64,000 nt of DNA from Dyadobacter arcticus. GTDB lineage: Bacteria; Bacteroidota; Bacteroidia; Cytophagales; Spirosomataceae. The notes beneath the pieces were generated by a model. It was given only the letters and a program-made list of their open reading frames with translations, was not told the DNA's origin and did not search any database. Both the position numbers and the translations under genes were made by a program. The stretch lies in NCBI RefSeq assembly GCF_011762185.1, contig NZ_JAASQJ010000002.1, positions 744,001 through 808,000 of the forward strand, in the 5' to 3' direction. Below, in pieces: positions 25,486 to 34,301 of the stretch (position 1 is its first letter; each line of letters starts with the position of its first letter).

Positions 25486-25839
25486 ATGAAAGAAATAGCA
25501 TTGTACTTCATGGCGTCATTATATATGCTTGCCGGTACAATGCATTTCATACGTCCCAAAACTTTTTTGAGGATCATGCCGCATTACATGCCGCATCCTT
25601 TACAATTGGTTTATCTGAGCGGGTTTTGCGAGATTATTTTTGGATTGATGCTGATTATACCAAACACGCGTCACTTTGGCGCGTGGCTAATTATTGCGCT
25701 TCTCATCGCGGTCTTTCCGGCCAATATTCAGATGACTATCGACTTTTACCATCACAAAAATCCCTATCTCTGGGTCACCATTTTAAGGCTGCCATTACAA
25801 TTCGTGCTCATATGGTGGGCATGGTTGTACACCCGTTAA
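25486..25839 (+). CDS. DoxX-like small integral membrane protein
   Basis: A 117-residue membrane protein with four helices (about 5-22, 42-60, 63-82, 93-112). The start LYFMASLYMLAGTMHFIRP and the later SGFCEIIFGLMLIIP match the DoxX/DoxD group, whose members work with oxidoreductases or are uncharacterised. It begins 2 bases after the stop of the barrel gene and is surely cotranscribed with it. Confidence 0.8.
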   Translation: MKEIALYFMASLYMLAGTMHFIRPKTFLRIMPHYMPHPLQLVYLSGFCEIIFGLMLIIPNTRHFGAWLIIALLIAVFPANIQMTIDFYHHKNPYLWVTILRLPLQFVLIWWAWLYTR

Positions 25840-25863
25840 TTCAAGGTTAATGAAGAATACGAG

Positions 25864-25871
25864 TAACTTTG
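25864..25871 (+). promoter_or_regulatory. Predicted -7 element for the DEAD-box helicase
   Basis: TAACTTTG, an exact TAnnTTTG match, lies 21 bases before the ATG at 25893. No well-spaced -33 TTG. Confidence 0.4.
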
Positions 25872-25892
25872 TATCTCATTTTGAATAGGGTT

Positions 25893-27221
25893 ATGACTTT
25901 TGAAGAATTAAATCTTAACAAACCCTTGCTGCGGGCACTCACCGAAGCAGGATATACTTCTCCTACCACAATTCAGCAAAAGGTGTTTTCCGTCATGATG
26001 TCGGGTAAAGATGTTTGTGGAATTGCACAAACAGGAACAGGGAAAACATTTGCATACCTATTGCCAACGCTCCGGCAACTCGAATTCTCCAAAGACCGGC
26101 TCCCCCAATTGCTCATACTTGTCCCAACCCGCGAGCTCGTTGTGCAGGTGGTGGAAGAAGTTAGGAAATTGGGTGCCTATATGACCCTTGAAGTAGTGGG
26201 CGTATATGGGGGCGGGAACATTAAAGTCCAGATGGAAGAGTTGAAAAATGGCGCTGATATTGTCGTCGCAACACCCGGCAGGTTGGTAGACCTGGCATTG
26301 AACGGTTCGCTGAAAACGAAAGCCATTAAAAAACTGGTCATCGATGAAGTGGATGAAATGCTTAATCTGGGATTTCGTACGCAGCTCAAAAATATACTGG
26401 ACTTACTTCCCCAAAAGCGTCAGAACCTACTCTTTTCTGCCACATTGACGGATGAAGTGGAATCTTTAATGCAAACTTATTTTAATAATCCCGTCCGCGT
26501 GGAAGCGGCGCCGGTCGGAACACCGCTGGAAAACATTGAGCAGCTGGCCTATTATGTTCCTAATTTTTATACGAAAGTAAATCTCATCGACCTGCTCCTG
26601 GAACAAAACGAAGACATGAGCAAGGTACTGATCTTCGTAGCGACCAAAAAGCTGGCAGATCAGCTATTTGGGCAGCTTGAGCTCGGTTTCCTAAACCGGA
26701 TTGGTGTCATACATTCTAATAAGGAACAAAACCACCGCTTCAATTCTATCAAACAATTTCACGAAGGGACGTATCGCATATTAATTGCCACGGATATTAT
26801 CGCCAGGGGGCTGGATGTTGCCGAGGTATCCCACGTTTTCAACTTTGATATTCCCGAAACGCCCGAGAATTACATCCACCGTATAGGAAGAACGGGCAGG
26901 GCCGATAAAAAAGGGATTGCAATATCATTTATTACCGAAAAGGATAAAGAATTGCAGGAACAGATTGAAGACCTGATGAATTATAAGATACCAATCCTGC
27001 CTTTGCCGGAAAAATTAAAAATATCTGACATCCTCACCCCGGACGAGGAGCCTCTGATTTACATGAAGAGCATCGAAATGAAGCTTCCAAGAAGAGATTC
27101 GACGGGCGGGGCATTTCATGAAAAGATTGCAAAGAATCAAAAAGTGAATGTTCGCCGTGATCATGCAAAAGAAAAAATGCAGAAATACGGCAGGCCGATC
27201 AAACGATCTGGCAAAAAGTAG
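25893..27221 (+). CDS. DEAD/DEAH-box ATP-dependent RNA helicase
   Basis: A 442-residue helicase that unwinds RNA duplexes in ribosome assembly or mRNA turnover. Motifs are in order: Q-motif TTIQQKVF, motif I AQTGTGKT, Ia PTRELV, GG, motif II DEVD in place of DEAD, motif III SAT, motif V ATDIIARGLD and motif VI HRIGRTGRA. The C-terminal tail is basic (KRSGKK), as in RhlE-like helicases. ATG 25893 begins MTFEELNLN, the family start; the extra 8 residues from 25869 are unlikely. The DEVD variant is conservative and should keep ATPase activity. Confidence 0.93.
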   Translation: MTFEELNLNKPLLRALTEAGYTSPTTIQQKVFSVMMSGKDVCGIAQTGTGKTFAYLLPTLRQLEFSKDRLPQLLILVPTRELVVQVVEEVRKLGAYMTLEVVGVYGGGNIKVQMEELKNGADIVVATPGRLVDLALNGSLKTKAIKKLVIDEVDEMLNLGFRTQLKNILDLLPQKRQNLLFSATLTDEVESLMQTYFNNPVRVEAAPVGTPLENIEQLAYYVPNFYTKVNLIDLLLEQNEDMSKVLIFVATKKLADQLFGQLELGFLNRIGVIHSNKEQNHRFNSIKQFHEGTYRILIATDIIARGLDVAEVSHVFNFDIPETPENYIHRIGRTGRADKKGIAISFITEKDKELQEQIEDLMNYKIPILPLPEKLKISDILTPDEEPLIYMKSIEMKLPRRDSTGGAFHEKIAKNQKVNVRRDHAKEKMQKYGRPIKRSGKK

Positions 27222-27408
27222 GAGACCCGCTCCAACGTGACCATGGCTTGATCATCAGGAAGAAATTGTCTTGTAGTTAATTGCATCAGTAACCAATAAT
27301 AATCGGTATTTTGGCATTAAAATAAAATTAAACACCGCTGATCCATTTTGCCGTTTTAAACGTATGTGACCTGTCAGTTCCCATTTCTCAACTCAAATCC
27401 GAAAGGTT

Positions 27409-29007
27409 ATGAAAATTTCTAAATTCCTCGGGGTCAGTTTTGCTACCCCGCTTTTTCTTGCCGCACTTTTGCTCGTAGTCCAGTCTTGTATTGAACAAAC
27501 CGAGATTGAAAAACAATCTGCTCCCGGCCAAGGACAATCCAGCTCGCTCCGCACAGAGGCAGATCAAATCTTTTATGCATTAACAGACAACAACACGCTT
27601 TATGAATTAAATGTACAAAGCCCGGGTACACCCGTTCGTACCCTCACAATCCAAGGCCTGGAATCAGGCGAAAAATTATTAGGTATTGATTTTCGCCCGG
27701 CAACAGGTCAGCTGTATGCAATCGGAAACAAAAACCACCTTTACACGATCAACCTGCGTGCAGACATTAATCCGGGAAGGGCAACCATTATCAGCCCTGT
27801 TCCTTTTAGTCCAGGAATTTCAGGTCCTGAAATGGTTGGGTTCGATTTCAACCCTACTGTTGATAAGATTCGTTTAGTTTCCAGCACTAACCAGAATTAC
27901 AGACTTAATCCTGAAACCGGTGCGCTTGTAGCGGTAGATGGTTACCTGAAAGGTTACAACGATGTAATGGTAGCAGCTGCGGCTTATACCAATAGCGTTG
28001 CGGGTGCTACAACCACACAACTATATGATATCGATCCAAAAGTGGATAAACTTTTCCTTCAAATGCCTCCTAATGATGGCGTTTTGCAGGAAGTTGGCGG
28101 ATTGGGCAAGAACATCACGGACGTAGGTGGCTTTGACATTGCTGCTGGTACCAACATGGGGATTGTATCTGTTTTGATTGGTGGCGCTTGGGAGTTGGAT
28201 GAAATTAGCTTATCCAGCGGTTTATTAACCAAAATCGGCAACCTTCCATCCGGTAAGATTATAGGGATCGCTGTTCCGACTAATCCGGTTGCTTACGCTG
28301 TGGATAACTCCAATAAGCTGTTGATATTCAATCCAATGAATGCATCGACCCGGGTAGAAAAGATGATTACCGGCTTACCAATGGGTGTTACGCTTGAAGG
28401 TATCGACATTAGACCGGCGGACGGACGCCTTTACGGGCTAGGCTCAGATACAAAGCTCTACACAGTTGATCTTGGAAGCGGCGCATCAAGATTTCTTGCG
28501 GAATTAAGAAATATGGATGATCCGACATTCAAAGTTATGGGAACAAGCTTTGGCGTTGATTTCAACCCGGTTGCAGACAGATTGCGTGTGGTTACCAACA
28601 CTGGGCAGAATCTCCGGATTAATGTTACCAATGGTGTTACCATTGTAGACGGCATGCTGAATCTAATTCCTGGACCAGGATCACCAACTGTTAATGCTGC
28701 TGCATACACCAACAGCTTTGCAGGCACGACGGCTACGGTACTATATGATCTTGATAGCGAATCAAATACATTGTTCAAGCAAAATCCGCCAAACAGTGGA
28801 GGCCTTGAAAAAATTGGAGCTTTGGGCGTTAACTTCGACTCGGCGAATGGTTTCGATATTGGCAGCAAAACGGGAACTGCTTATGCGCTGCTAACAGTAA
28901 GTGGAAGTACTGGATTGTACAACATCAACCTTACTTCTGGAGTAGCTACTAAGATGTCTGACTTTGCAGGATCTGTAAAAGGTTTTGCATTAGGATTTGG
29001 ACTTTAA
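27409..29007 (+). CDS. DUF4394 lipoprotein with two tandem repeats
   Basis: A 532-residue exported lipoprotein (lipobox VQSC, Cys27). Two copies of a ~240-residue DUF4394 unit follow each other. Matching segments include GFDFNPTVDKIRLVS with GVDFNPVADRLRVVT, AAAYTNSVAGATTTQLYDID with AAAYTNSFAGTTATVLYDLD, and VGGFDI with ANGFDI. Each unit looks like half of a beta-propeller with repeated LYxI/LYxL strands. The function is unknown. It precedes two exported ferritin-like genes after a terminator, an arrangement I associate with Cytophagales genomes. Confidence 0.88.
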   Translation: MKISKFLGVSFATPLFLAALLLVVQSCIEQTEIEKQSAPGQGQSSSLRTEADQIFYALTDNNTLYELNVQSPGTPVRTLTIQGLESGEKLLGIDFRPATGQLYAIGNKNHLYTINLRADINPGRATIISPVPFSPGISGPEMVGFDFNPTVDKIRLVSSTNQNYRLNPETGALVAVDGYLKGYNDVMVAAAAYTNSVAGATTTQLYDIDPKVDKLFLQMPPNDGVLQEVGGLGKNITDVGGFDIAAGTNMGIVSVLIGGAWELDEISLSSGLLTKIGNLPSGKIIGIAVPTNPVAYAVDNSNKLLIFNPMNASTRVEKMITGLPMGVTLEGIDIRPADGRLYGLGSDTKLYTVDLGSGASRFLAELRNMDDPTFKVMGTSFGVDFNPVADRLRVVTNTGQNLRINVTNGVTIVDGMLNLIPGPGSPTVNAAAYTNSFAGTTATVLYDLDSESNTLFKQNPPNSGGLEKIGALGVNFDSANGFDIGSKTGTAYALLTVSGSTGLYNINLTSGVATKMSDFAGSVKGFALGFGL

Positions 29008-29028
29008 CATCTAAGAACCTCTTTAATG

Positions 29029-29061
29029 GGCGGCGTGTCGATGACACGCCGCCTTTTTTTT
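29029..29061 (+). terminator. Strong intrinsic terminator after the DUF4394 gene
   Basis: An 11-bp perfect GC-rich stem (GGCGGCGTGTC / GACACGCCGCC, 29029-29039 with 29043-29053) with a GAT loop and an eight-T run. It separates the DUF4394 gene from the ferritin-like pair. Confidence 0.92.
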
Positions 29062-29296
29062 CTTATTTTCTGGGTTCGAAAAATATTCTTTCGATTGCAA
29101 TCATTCGAATAATTCAATCAAAACGCCACTTATAGTTTGGTAATATTGAATTAATGCAAAATGTTAAGTTAGGTAGGTGAGATCCGGCAAAATAATTTAT
29201 GAATAGCTCAATCCATTATTCAATTCAAACCGTAAGTCTTCCTGAATGTGATTCCTTCATAAGATTTCATTTGCTCAAAATCTAAAAAAAACTTTT

Positions 29297-29995
29297 ATGA
29301 AAAAAACCTTAACGCAATTTTCTGATTCCTCAGATAGTGTTATGCTATCGAAAGTGAACAGACGCTTTTTCTTAAGATCGGCAGGGGTGGCTGCAACGAC
29401 CGGCGCATTTATCATGGGTGCCTGCACAGAGCAAGATCTGATGTCCGACGATGTGGTAGACCTTGGCTCAGGAGATTTTGGTATTCTTAATTACGCTTAT
29501 GCATTAGAACAACTGGAAGCTGCTTTTTACATCCAGGTTTTGACTACTCCTTATCTGAACATGACAGATATGGAAAAATGGATTCTTACAGATATCCGTG
29601 ACCATGAAATCATTCACAGAGAATTTTTCAAGGCTGCGCTTGGCATGAAGGCCATTAAAGGTCTTACTCCTAACTTCTCGCAAATCGATTTCGCAAGCCG
29701 TACCAGCGTTTTGGGAGCTGCAAAATTGTTCGAAGATACTGGTGTAGCCGCTTACAATGGAGCAGGGAAACTGATCGAAGATGTTAATTACTTGTTAGTT
29801 GCAGGTAAAATTGTTTCTGTTGAAGCAAGACATGCATCAGCAATTGCTGACCTTATTAATCCAAATGCTTTGGAGTTTGCGAATGGCCAGATTGACGAAA
29901 ATGGACTTGAGCATGCTTATTCTCCTTCGATTATTCTTGACGGAGTATCACCATTCGTGATGGACAAAATCAGTGGAAAAAATCTGCCAAGCTAA
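29297..29995 (+). CDS. Exported ferritin-like domain protein (first of a pair)
   Basis: A 232-residue protein. The N-terminus has a twin-arginine-like signal (NRRFFLRSAGVAATTGAF) followed by GAC at Cys43, so export by Tat with lipidation is likely. The body is a four-helix Ferritin_2-type bundle. Metal-ligand candidates are the Glu in YALEQLEAAFY, the EXXH in DHEIIHREFF, the Glu in EDTGVAAYNG and the EXXXH in VEARHASAI. Folding before export suits a metal-loaded protein. Function is unproven: iron or manganese binding and peroxide chemistry are candidates. The second copy follows after 16 bases. Confidence 0.85.
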   Translation: MKKTLTQFSDSSDSVMLSKVNRRFFLRSAGVAATTGAFIMGACTEQDLMSDDVVDLGSGDFGILNYAYALEQLEAAFYIQVLTTPYLNMTDMEKWILTDIRDHEIIHREFFKAALGMKAIKGLTPNFSQIDFASRTSVLGAAKLFEDTGVAAYNGAGKLIEDVNYLLVAGKIVSVEARHASAIADLINPNALEFANGQIDENGLEHAYSPSIILDGVSPFVMDKISGKNLPS

Positions 29996-30011
29996 TTAAC
30001 AAACAACAGAC

Positions 30012-30827
30012 ATGGATATTTTTAAGATATTAGACAGCATTCAAAAAGTTGACGGTGACGCTGCAGGACGCCTTGAGCATTCTACCCGCCGTATGTTTAT
30101 GAACCGCGTAAGCAGCTCACTTGCCGCAGCCGCAGTTCCTACTGTTTTTGCATCAATTGTTAACAAAGCATATGGCGCAACTCCAACGGTAACAGAGATT
30201 CTGAATTTCGCACTTACACTTGAATACCTGGAAGAAACATTTTACTTCCAGGCTAACAGAATGGACAATTTCATTCCTGCTGAGTATACACTTGTGTTCT
30301 CTCAAATTGAGAAGCATGAAACTCAGCACGTTCACTTCCTGAAAGCTGCTCTTGGTAGTGCTGCGGTTGATCGCCCTACTTTCGACTTCACTTATGGAGG
30401 TGCGTTTCCTGACGCATGGACTAACTTCATGACTTTTATCACGATTTCAGCAGCATTGGAAGATACTGGTGTTCGTGCCTACAAAGGTCAGGCTGGTAAT
30501 CTGATCAGTGCTCCTCAAATTCTTGAGTATGCACTCCAGGTACATTCAGTTGAGGCTCGCCATGCTTCACTAGTAAGAAGAATCATTGGAAAACTTAAAA
30601 ATGATCCAATGATGAAAGGATGGATTACTCAGGCAAAAGGTTTCCCACCAGCAGTTTACGCAGGTATGACCCCTGAATCAAATATGGTTCATGCAGGATT
30701 GGATGCTTCAACGCTTGCAGGCATTGGATCGATTTCAGACGATGCTGTAACTGAATCTTTCGATGAACCATTAACAATGGAAGAGGTATTGGCAATCGCC
30801 GGACCATTCATCGTTAAAACGATGTAA
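30012..30827 (+). CDS. Exported ferritin-like domain protein (second of a pair)
   Basis: A 271-residue relative of the preceding protein with the same helix motifs: LEYLEETFYF, EKHETQHVHFLKAALG, EDTGVRAYKG and VEARHASLVRRI. The signal STRRMFMNRVSSSLAAAAVP has a twin-Arg character and starts about 25 residues in, but lacks the lipobox Cys, so it is probably a soluble periplasmic partner of the lipid-anchored first copy. The 16-base gap shows an operon. The pair most likely arose by duplication. A strong terminator ends the operon. Confidence 0.85.
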   Translation: MDIFKILDSIQKVDGDAAGRLEHSTRRMFMNRVSSSLAAAAVPTVFASIVNKAYGATPTVTEILNFALTLEYLEETFYFQANRMDNFIPAEYTLVFSQIEKHETQHVHFLKAALGSAAVDRPTFDFTYGGAFPDAWTNFMTFITISAALEDTGVRAYKGQAGNLISAPQILEYALQVHSVEARHASLVRRIIGKLKNDPMMKGWITQAKGFPPAVYAGMTPESNMVHAGLDASTLAGIGSISDDAVTESFDEPLTMEEVLAIAGPFIVKTM

Positions 30828-30866
30828 AAAATACAATTAATTATTGTGGAGGGTAAGGTAATACAT

Positions 30867-30899
30867 AGAGAGGATGACCAAAGTCATCCTCTCTTTTTT
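30867..30899 (+). terminator. Intrinsic terminator after the ferritin-like pair
   Basis: A 12-bp perfect stem AGAGAGGATGAC / GTCATCCTCTCT with a CAAA loop and a T-run to 30899. Confidence 0.9.
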
Positions 30900-30915
30900 G
30901 TGTAAAAACGAAAAC

Positions 30916-30946
30916 AAAAAAACCCGCCGGATAGGATCCAGCGGGT
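30916..30946 (-). terminator. Intrinsic terminator of hemA
   Basis: On the minus strand, ACCCGCTGGAT / ATCCGGCGGGT forms an 11-bp stem (one G-U pair) with a three-base loop and a run of seven T, 24 bases after the hemA stop. Confidence 0.85.
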
Positions 30947-30969
30947 AAATCAGTTAATGTTATATTTAG

Positions 30970-32229
30970 TCAATGATCCGACTTTTCTTTTTCAAGATTA
31001 AATAAATCATTTAGTACATCTATTAAAGTCTCGGCCTCACCCCGCTTGCAAGCTGCTTTTAATTGCAGCACGGGTAGTTTTAGTATTTTTTGCATCATGC
31101 TGGTAGTGATCCGCTCCACTTTTTCCAATTCCGAATCGGTCAGGTTTTTAGTAAAACGGGTAAGCTCTTCTCTCCGGATTTGTTCCAATGCACCTTTCAA
31201 CTTCTGGATTGTAGGAGATACGATCATTTCTCTTGACCAATCATTAAATTCCAGCACAGCTTCATCAATAATCTCTCTCACGTGTGGAACAGCTTCAAGG
31301 CGGCGATGCAGTGCAGTGTCAGCTTTGGAACGAATTGAATCAATTGTGTAAAGCATTACGCCAGGAATTTCCTCCACTTCGGGAGAAACACTGCGCGGAA
31401 CAGCGAGGTCAATAAAATACTTGAATGACATTCCTCTCAGGCGAACCATCATTTCTTTTGTAAAAAATGGTTCATCACGCCTTACCGACGAAATAATAAT
31501 GTCAGCCCTGGAAATTTCTGCTTCAACGTCGGAGAAATCTGCAACCCGGAAACCCAGCTCTTTTCCCAATTCATCTGCCCGGCTCGATGTACGGTTAACA
31601 AGCGTCACTTCCGTTTCTGGCTTTTGTGATAAATTCCGACAAACGTCCGTACCTATCTCGCCCAAACCAACAACAAGGACCTTTGGATTTGGCATTAAAC
31701 CTTCCAATAATTCTACGGCCGCATAAGCAATCGACGCAGCGCCATCACGGAAAGATGTCTCCTGGGCGACTCTTTTATTAGCAAAAAATATCGTGTGGAG
31801 TAAACGGTGAAGAAATGGACCAGCCATGTTAAGATCAGCTGACCATTGATATGCATGCTTAATCTGATTCGGGATTTGCATATCACCTACAACCTGTGAT
31901 TGTAAACCCGTTGCAACCTGAAAAAGGTGCAGAACAGCAGCTTCTCCTTCGGCAAAACGCTCAAAATAAGTTTGAAATGATTCGATATCAGTAACTCCTT
32001 TCTCTATCAAAAGGAGTTTGATAATCTCTTCATTCAAGTCTGAGGAAGAAGAATAATATATTTCAGTACGATTGCAGGTAGATACGGCCAGTACATCGGC
32101 GACATCAAAGAAATCCTTCAGACGTAGCATAATGCCCTTCGCTTCCGCCTCATTCAATGCCAGTTGTTCCCTGATAGCAAGAGGAGCATTCCGATGTGAT
32201 AAGCTTACTGATTTGAACTGATTATACAT
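30970..32229 (-). CDS. hemA: Glutamyl-tRNA reductase
   Basis: A 419-residue enzyme that reduces Glu-tRNA to glutamate-1-semialdehyde with NADPH, the first committed step of tetrapyrrole (heme) synthesis by the C5 route. The catalytic Cys52 lies in STCNRTEIYY. The tRNA/substrate region SHRNAPLAIREQL, the NADPH loop VVGLGEIGTDVC and the C-terminal dimerisation helix are present. ATG 32229 starts MYNQFKSVSLSHR as in the family; the extra 15 residues from 32274 do not fit. No other hem gene is adjacent. Confidence 0.95.
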   Translation of the reverse strand: MYNQFKSVSLSHRNAPLAIREQLALNEAEAKGIMLRLKDFFDVADVLAVSTCNRTEIYYSSSSDLNEEIIKLLLIEKGVTDIESFQTYFERFAEGEAAVLHLFQVATGLQSQVVGDMQIPNQIKHAYQWSADLNMAGPFLHRLLHTIFFANKRVAQETSFRDGAASIAYAAVELLEGLMPNPKVLVVGLGEIGTDVCRNLSQKPETEVTLVNRTSSRADELGKELGFRVADFSDVEAEISRADIIISSVRRDEPFFTKEMMVRLRGMSFKYFIDLAVPRSVSPEVEEIPGVMLYTIDSIRSKADTALHRRLEAVPHVREIIDEAVLEFNDWSREMIVSPTIQKLKGALEQIRREELTRFTKNLTDSELEKVERITTSMMQKILKLPVLQLKAACKRGEAETLIDVLNDLFNLEKEKSDH

Positions 32230-32331
32230 CACTAGGTCTGATTCAATGGGCAAAAATACGGCACAAAATTTCAATAGAAAAGTGAAAGAATGACCGTTTA
32301 GCTATTTAGAAGTCGTATAAATAGTTTTGCG

Positions 32332-32339
32332 TCGATTCA
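32332..32339 (+). promoter_or_regulatory. Predicted -7 element for the histidine kinase gene
   Basis: TAGTTTTG fits TAnnTTTG and lies 106 bases before the ATG at 32446, in the 216-base divergent gap between hemA and the kinase. No clear -33 element. Confidence 0.35.
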
Positions 32340-32445
32340 CCGGATAATTCGTCCTGAATTGAATCGAAACCCACTAAGCACAAATATTTTACGTTATTTG
32401 TAAGACATAACATCAACTCCGGGTAATGGGTGCCCAGCCAATAGA

Positions 32446-33723
32446 ATGATTAGCGACACTTCCAAACAAAAGCCCCGATTCCGTCTGCATCCTGTTGCTA
32501 TATTGAATAGCCAGCGTCTCCGCAGATCGCTGATGGATAGTTACGACCAAAAAAGCTTTTATAAATACATGATCGGTGTTATCCTGCTCATTCTGAGCAT
32601 TGGGTCTTTGTTCTATACAGACAAGCTGGTGGAAGAGCTGGAACAACGGGAGGAGAGAGAAGTGCAATTGTATGCGGAAGGACTTCGCTATGTCGTCAAC
32701 AGTCCGTTCGACGAGAACTTCAATGTGATATATCAGGTAATCCAGGATGCCGTCAATTTTTACCAGATCCCTGCTATTTATGTTGATGAAAACAATCTTC
32801 CGAACCCCAACCTGAATATAAAATTCCCTACAAAGGTCAGTCAGCAGGAACGCGAGAGGATCATTGAGGAAAAATTATCTGAAATGAAACTGGAACATCC
32901 GCCAATTCCCGTCGAACTTGGGAAAGGCCGCACAGGTTACATTTATTATAGCAATTCGTTTTTGCTCACACAGCTGAGATACTATCCTTTTCTACAACTA
33001 TCCGTTATGTTGCTGATTGGGTACCTGGCTTATCTGGCATTCAGTTCGGCGCGGAAAGCCGAGCAGAACAGGGTTTGGGTAGGACTAGCAAAAGAAACTG
33101 CGCATCAGTTGGGTACGCCGCTGTCCTCGCTCATGGCCTGGGTTGAATATTTTCGAAGTGATCCCATGATTGATCCATCCATTGCGGAGGAAATTGAAAA
33201 AGATGTAATACGTCTTGAAATGATCACGACCAGGTTTTCCAACATTGGATCTGTACCAACGCTCAAAGAAGAGCCTGTTGCAGAAGTGGTTACTAATTTT
33301 ATCAGCTATCTCGAAAAACGCGTATCGTCGAAGGTTAAGTTTTCAGTTTACAATGAACTGGCTGTTGAACAAACCGCCCTGTTGAATAAAAACCTTTTTG
33401 AATGGGTGATTGAGAATATTTGCAAAAATGCGGTGGATGCGATGGGTGGGATCGGAGAAATTAATGTAACCCTTCAGGCGCCTCCTCAGATGAAGGAAAT
33501 GTGGATTGACATTGCAGATACTGGAAAAGGAATGACCAAAGCTAACATGAACAAGATTTTTAATCCTGGGTTCAGCACTAAAAAACGGGGCTGGGGATTA
33601 GGCCTTACGCTCGCCAAAAGGATCATTGAGAATTATCATTCCGGAAAGTTATTTGTAAAAAATTCAGAAGTAGGGAAAGGAACTACTTTCCGAATTACGC
33701 TGGGAGCAAATATTATTGAATAG
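32446..33723 (+). CDS. Membrane-bound sensor histidine kinase
   Basis: A 425-residue kinase with two membrane segments (about 41-57 and 178-200) flanking a ~120-residue periplasmic sensor of unknown ligand. The catalytic part is complete: H-box KETAHQLGTPLSSL (phospho-accepting His), N-box ENICKNAVDAM, G1 DTGKGM, F-box FNPGFSTKKRG and G2 WGLGLTLAKRI. There is no adjacent response regulator, so it is an orphan kinase here. ATG 32533 (MDSYDQKSF) is an equally good start. Its stop is one base from the end of the convergent lipoprotein gene. Confidence 0.9.
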   Translation: MISDTSKQKPRFRLHPVAILNSQRLRRSLMDSYDQKSFYKYMIGVILLILSIGSLFYTDKLVEELEQREEREVQLYAEGLRYVVNSPFDENFNVIYQVIQDAVNFYQIPAIYVDENNLPNPNLNIKFPTKVSQQERERIIEEKLSEMKLEHPPIPVELGKGRTGYIYYSNSFLLTQLRYYPFLQLSVMLLIGYLAYLAFSSARKAEQNRVWVGLAKETAHQLGTPLSSLMAWVEYFRSDPMIDPSIAEEIEKDVIRLEMITTRFSNIGSVPTLKEEPVAEVVTNFISYLEKRVSSKVKFSVYNELAVEQTALLNKNLFEWVIENICKNAVDAMGGIGEINVTLQAPPQMKEMWIDIADTGKGMTKANMNKIFNPGFSTKKRGWGLGLTLAKRIIENYHSGKLFVKNSEVGKGTTFRITLGANIIE

Positions 33724-33724
33724 T

Positions 33725-34252
33725 TTAGCGGTAACCAGGTACTTGAATGCTATCCGTTTCGATCTGGTTGCTGACATGTAACGCCCTGTCACGAATACGG
33801 ACTTTGAATTTGATGGTGGTATTAACCGTGCTATTTCCGTAGAGAAAACTCGTATTCAAATCCAATTTCCCTTTAAGCGGCCCCGGCTTTCCGTCTGGTT
33901 TTAAGATAGGCATCCATTTGAATGCATCCTCTGCCAGGATTGACTCTGTCCACTTTCCGTCAGCCCCTTTCCTGGAAGTTACCAATTCGTAATTACCCCA
34001 GGTAGTGTATGGACGAAGAAATGACGAATCGGAACGTTCCAATGCAGACGCGCCCAAATCACCGTCGCCATCTTCAAAATCAATGGTGATAATCACATTT
34101 TCACGGACCTTTTTTCCAGTTGAATCATTTACCTCGGTAAACTGATCAACACCATTATAATAGATCTTGGGAGTATTATCGAAATCAGGGATATCCACAC
34201 AGCCCGTCAACGCCACAACAAACATCAGGAACAGGGAAACTTTCAGTTTCAT
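33725..34252 (-). CDS. Lipoprotein with an acidic DxDGD-rich segment, unknown function
   Basis: A 175-residue protein with a signal peptide and lipobox LTGC (Cys18). Residues about 58-68 contain FEDGDGDLG, an acidic loop resembling a calcium-binding turn that is common in Bacteroidota surface lipoproteins. The rest is beta-rich with no recognised domain. It starts immediately next to the LuxE-like gene on the opposite strand and converges with the kinase. Confidence 0.75.
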   Translation of the reverse strand: MKLKVSLFLMFVVALTGCVDIPDFDNTPKIYYNGVDQFTEVNDSTGKKVRENVIITIDFEDGDGDLGASALERSDSSFLRPYTTWGNYELVTSRKGADGKWTESILAEDAFKWMPILKPDGKPGPLKGKLDLNTSFLYGNSTVNTTIKFKVRIRDRALHVSNQIETDSIQVPGYR

Positions 34253-34266
34253 ATTGCTTCAATTTT

Positions 34267-34274
34267 TAACTTTG
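34267..34274 (+). promoter_or_regulatory. Predicted -7 element for the LuxE-like gene
   Basis: TAACTTTG, exact TAnnTTTG match, 27 bases before TTG 34302. Transcription starting just after it would exclude the in-frame upstream starts at 34167, 34272 and 34278, so it helps to set the start codon. Confidence 0.45.
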
Positions 34275-34301
34275 CACTTGATTTATACGAAAGTAACAGT
34301 A

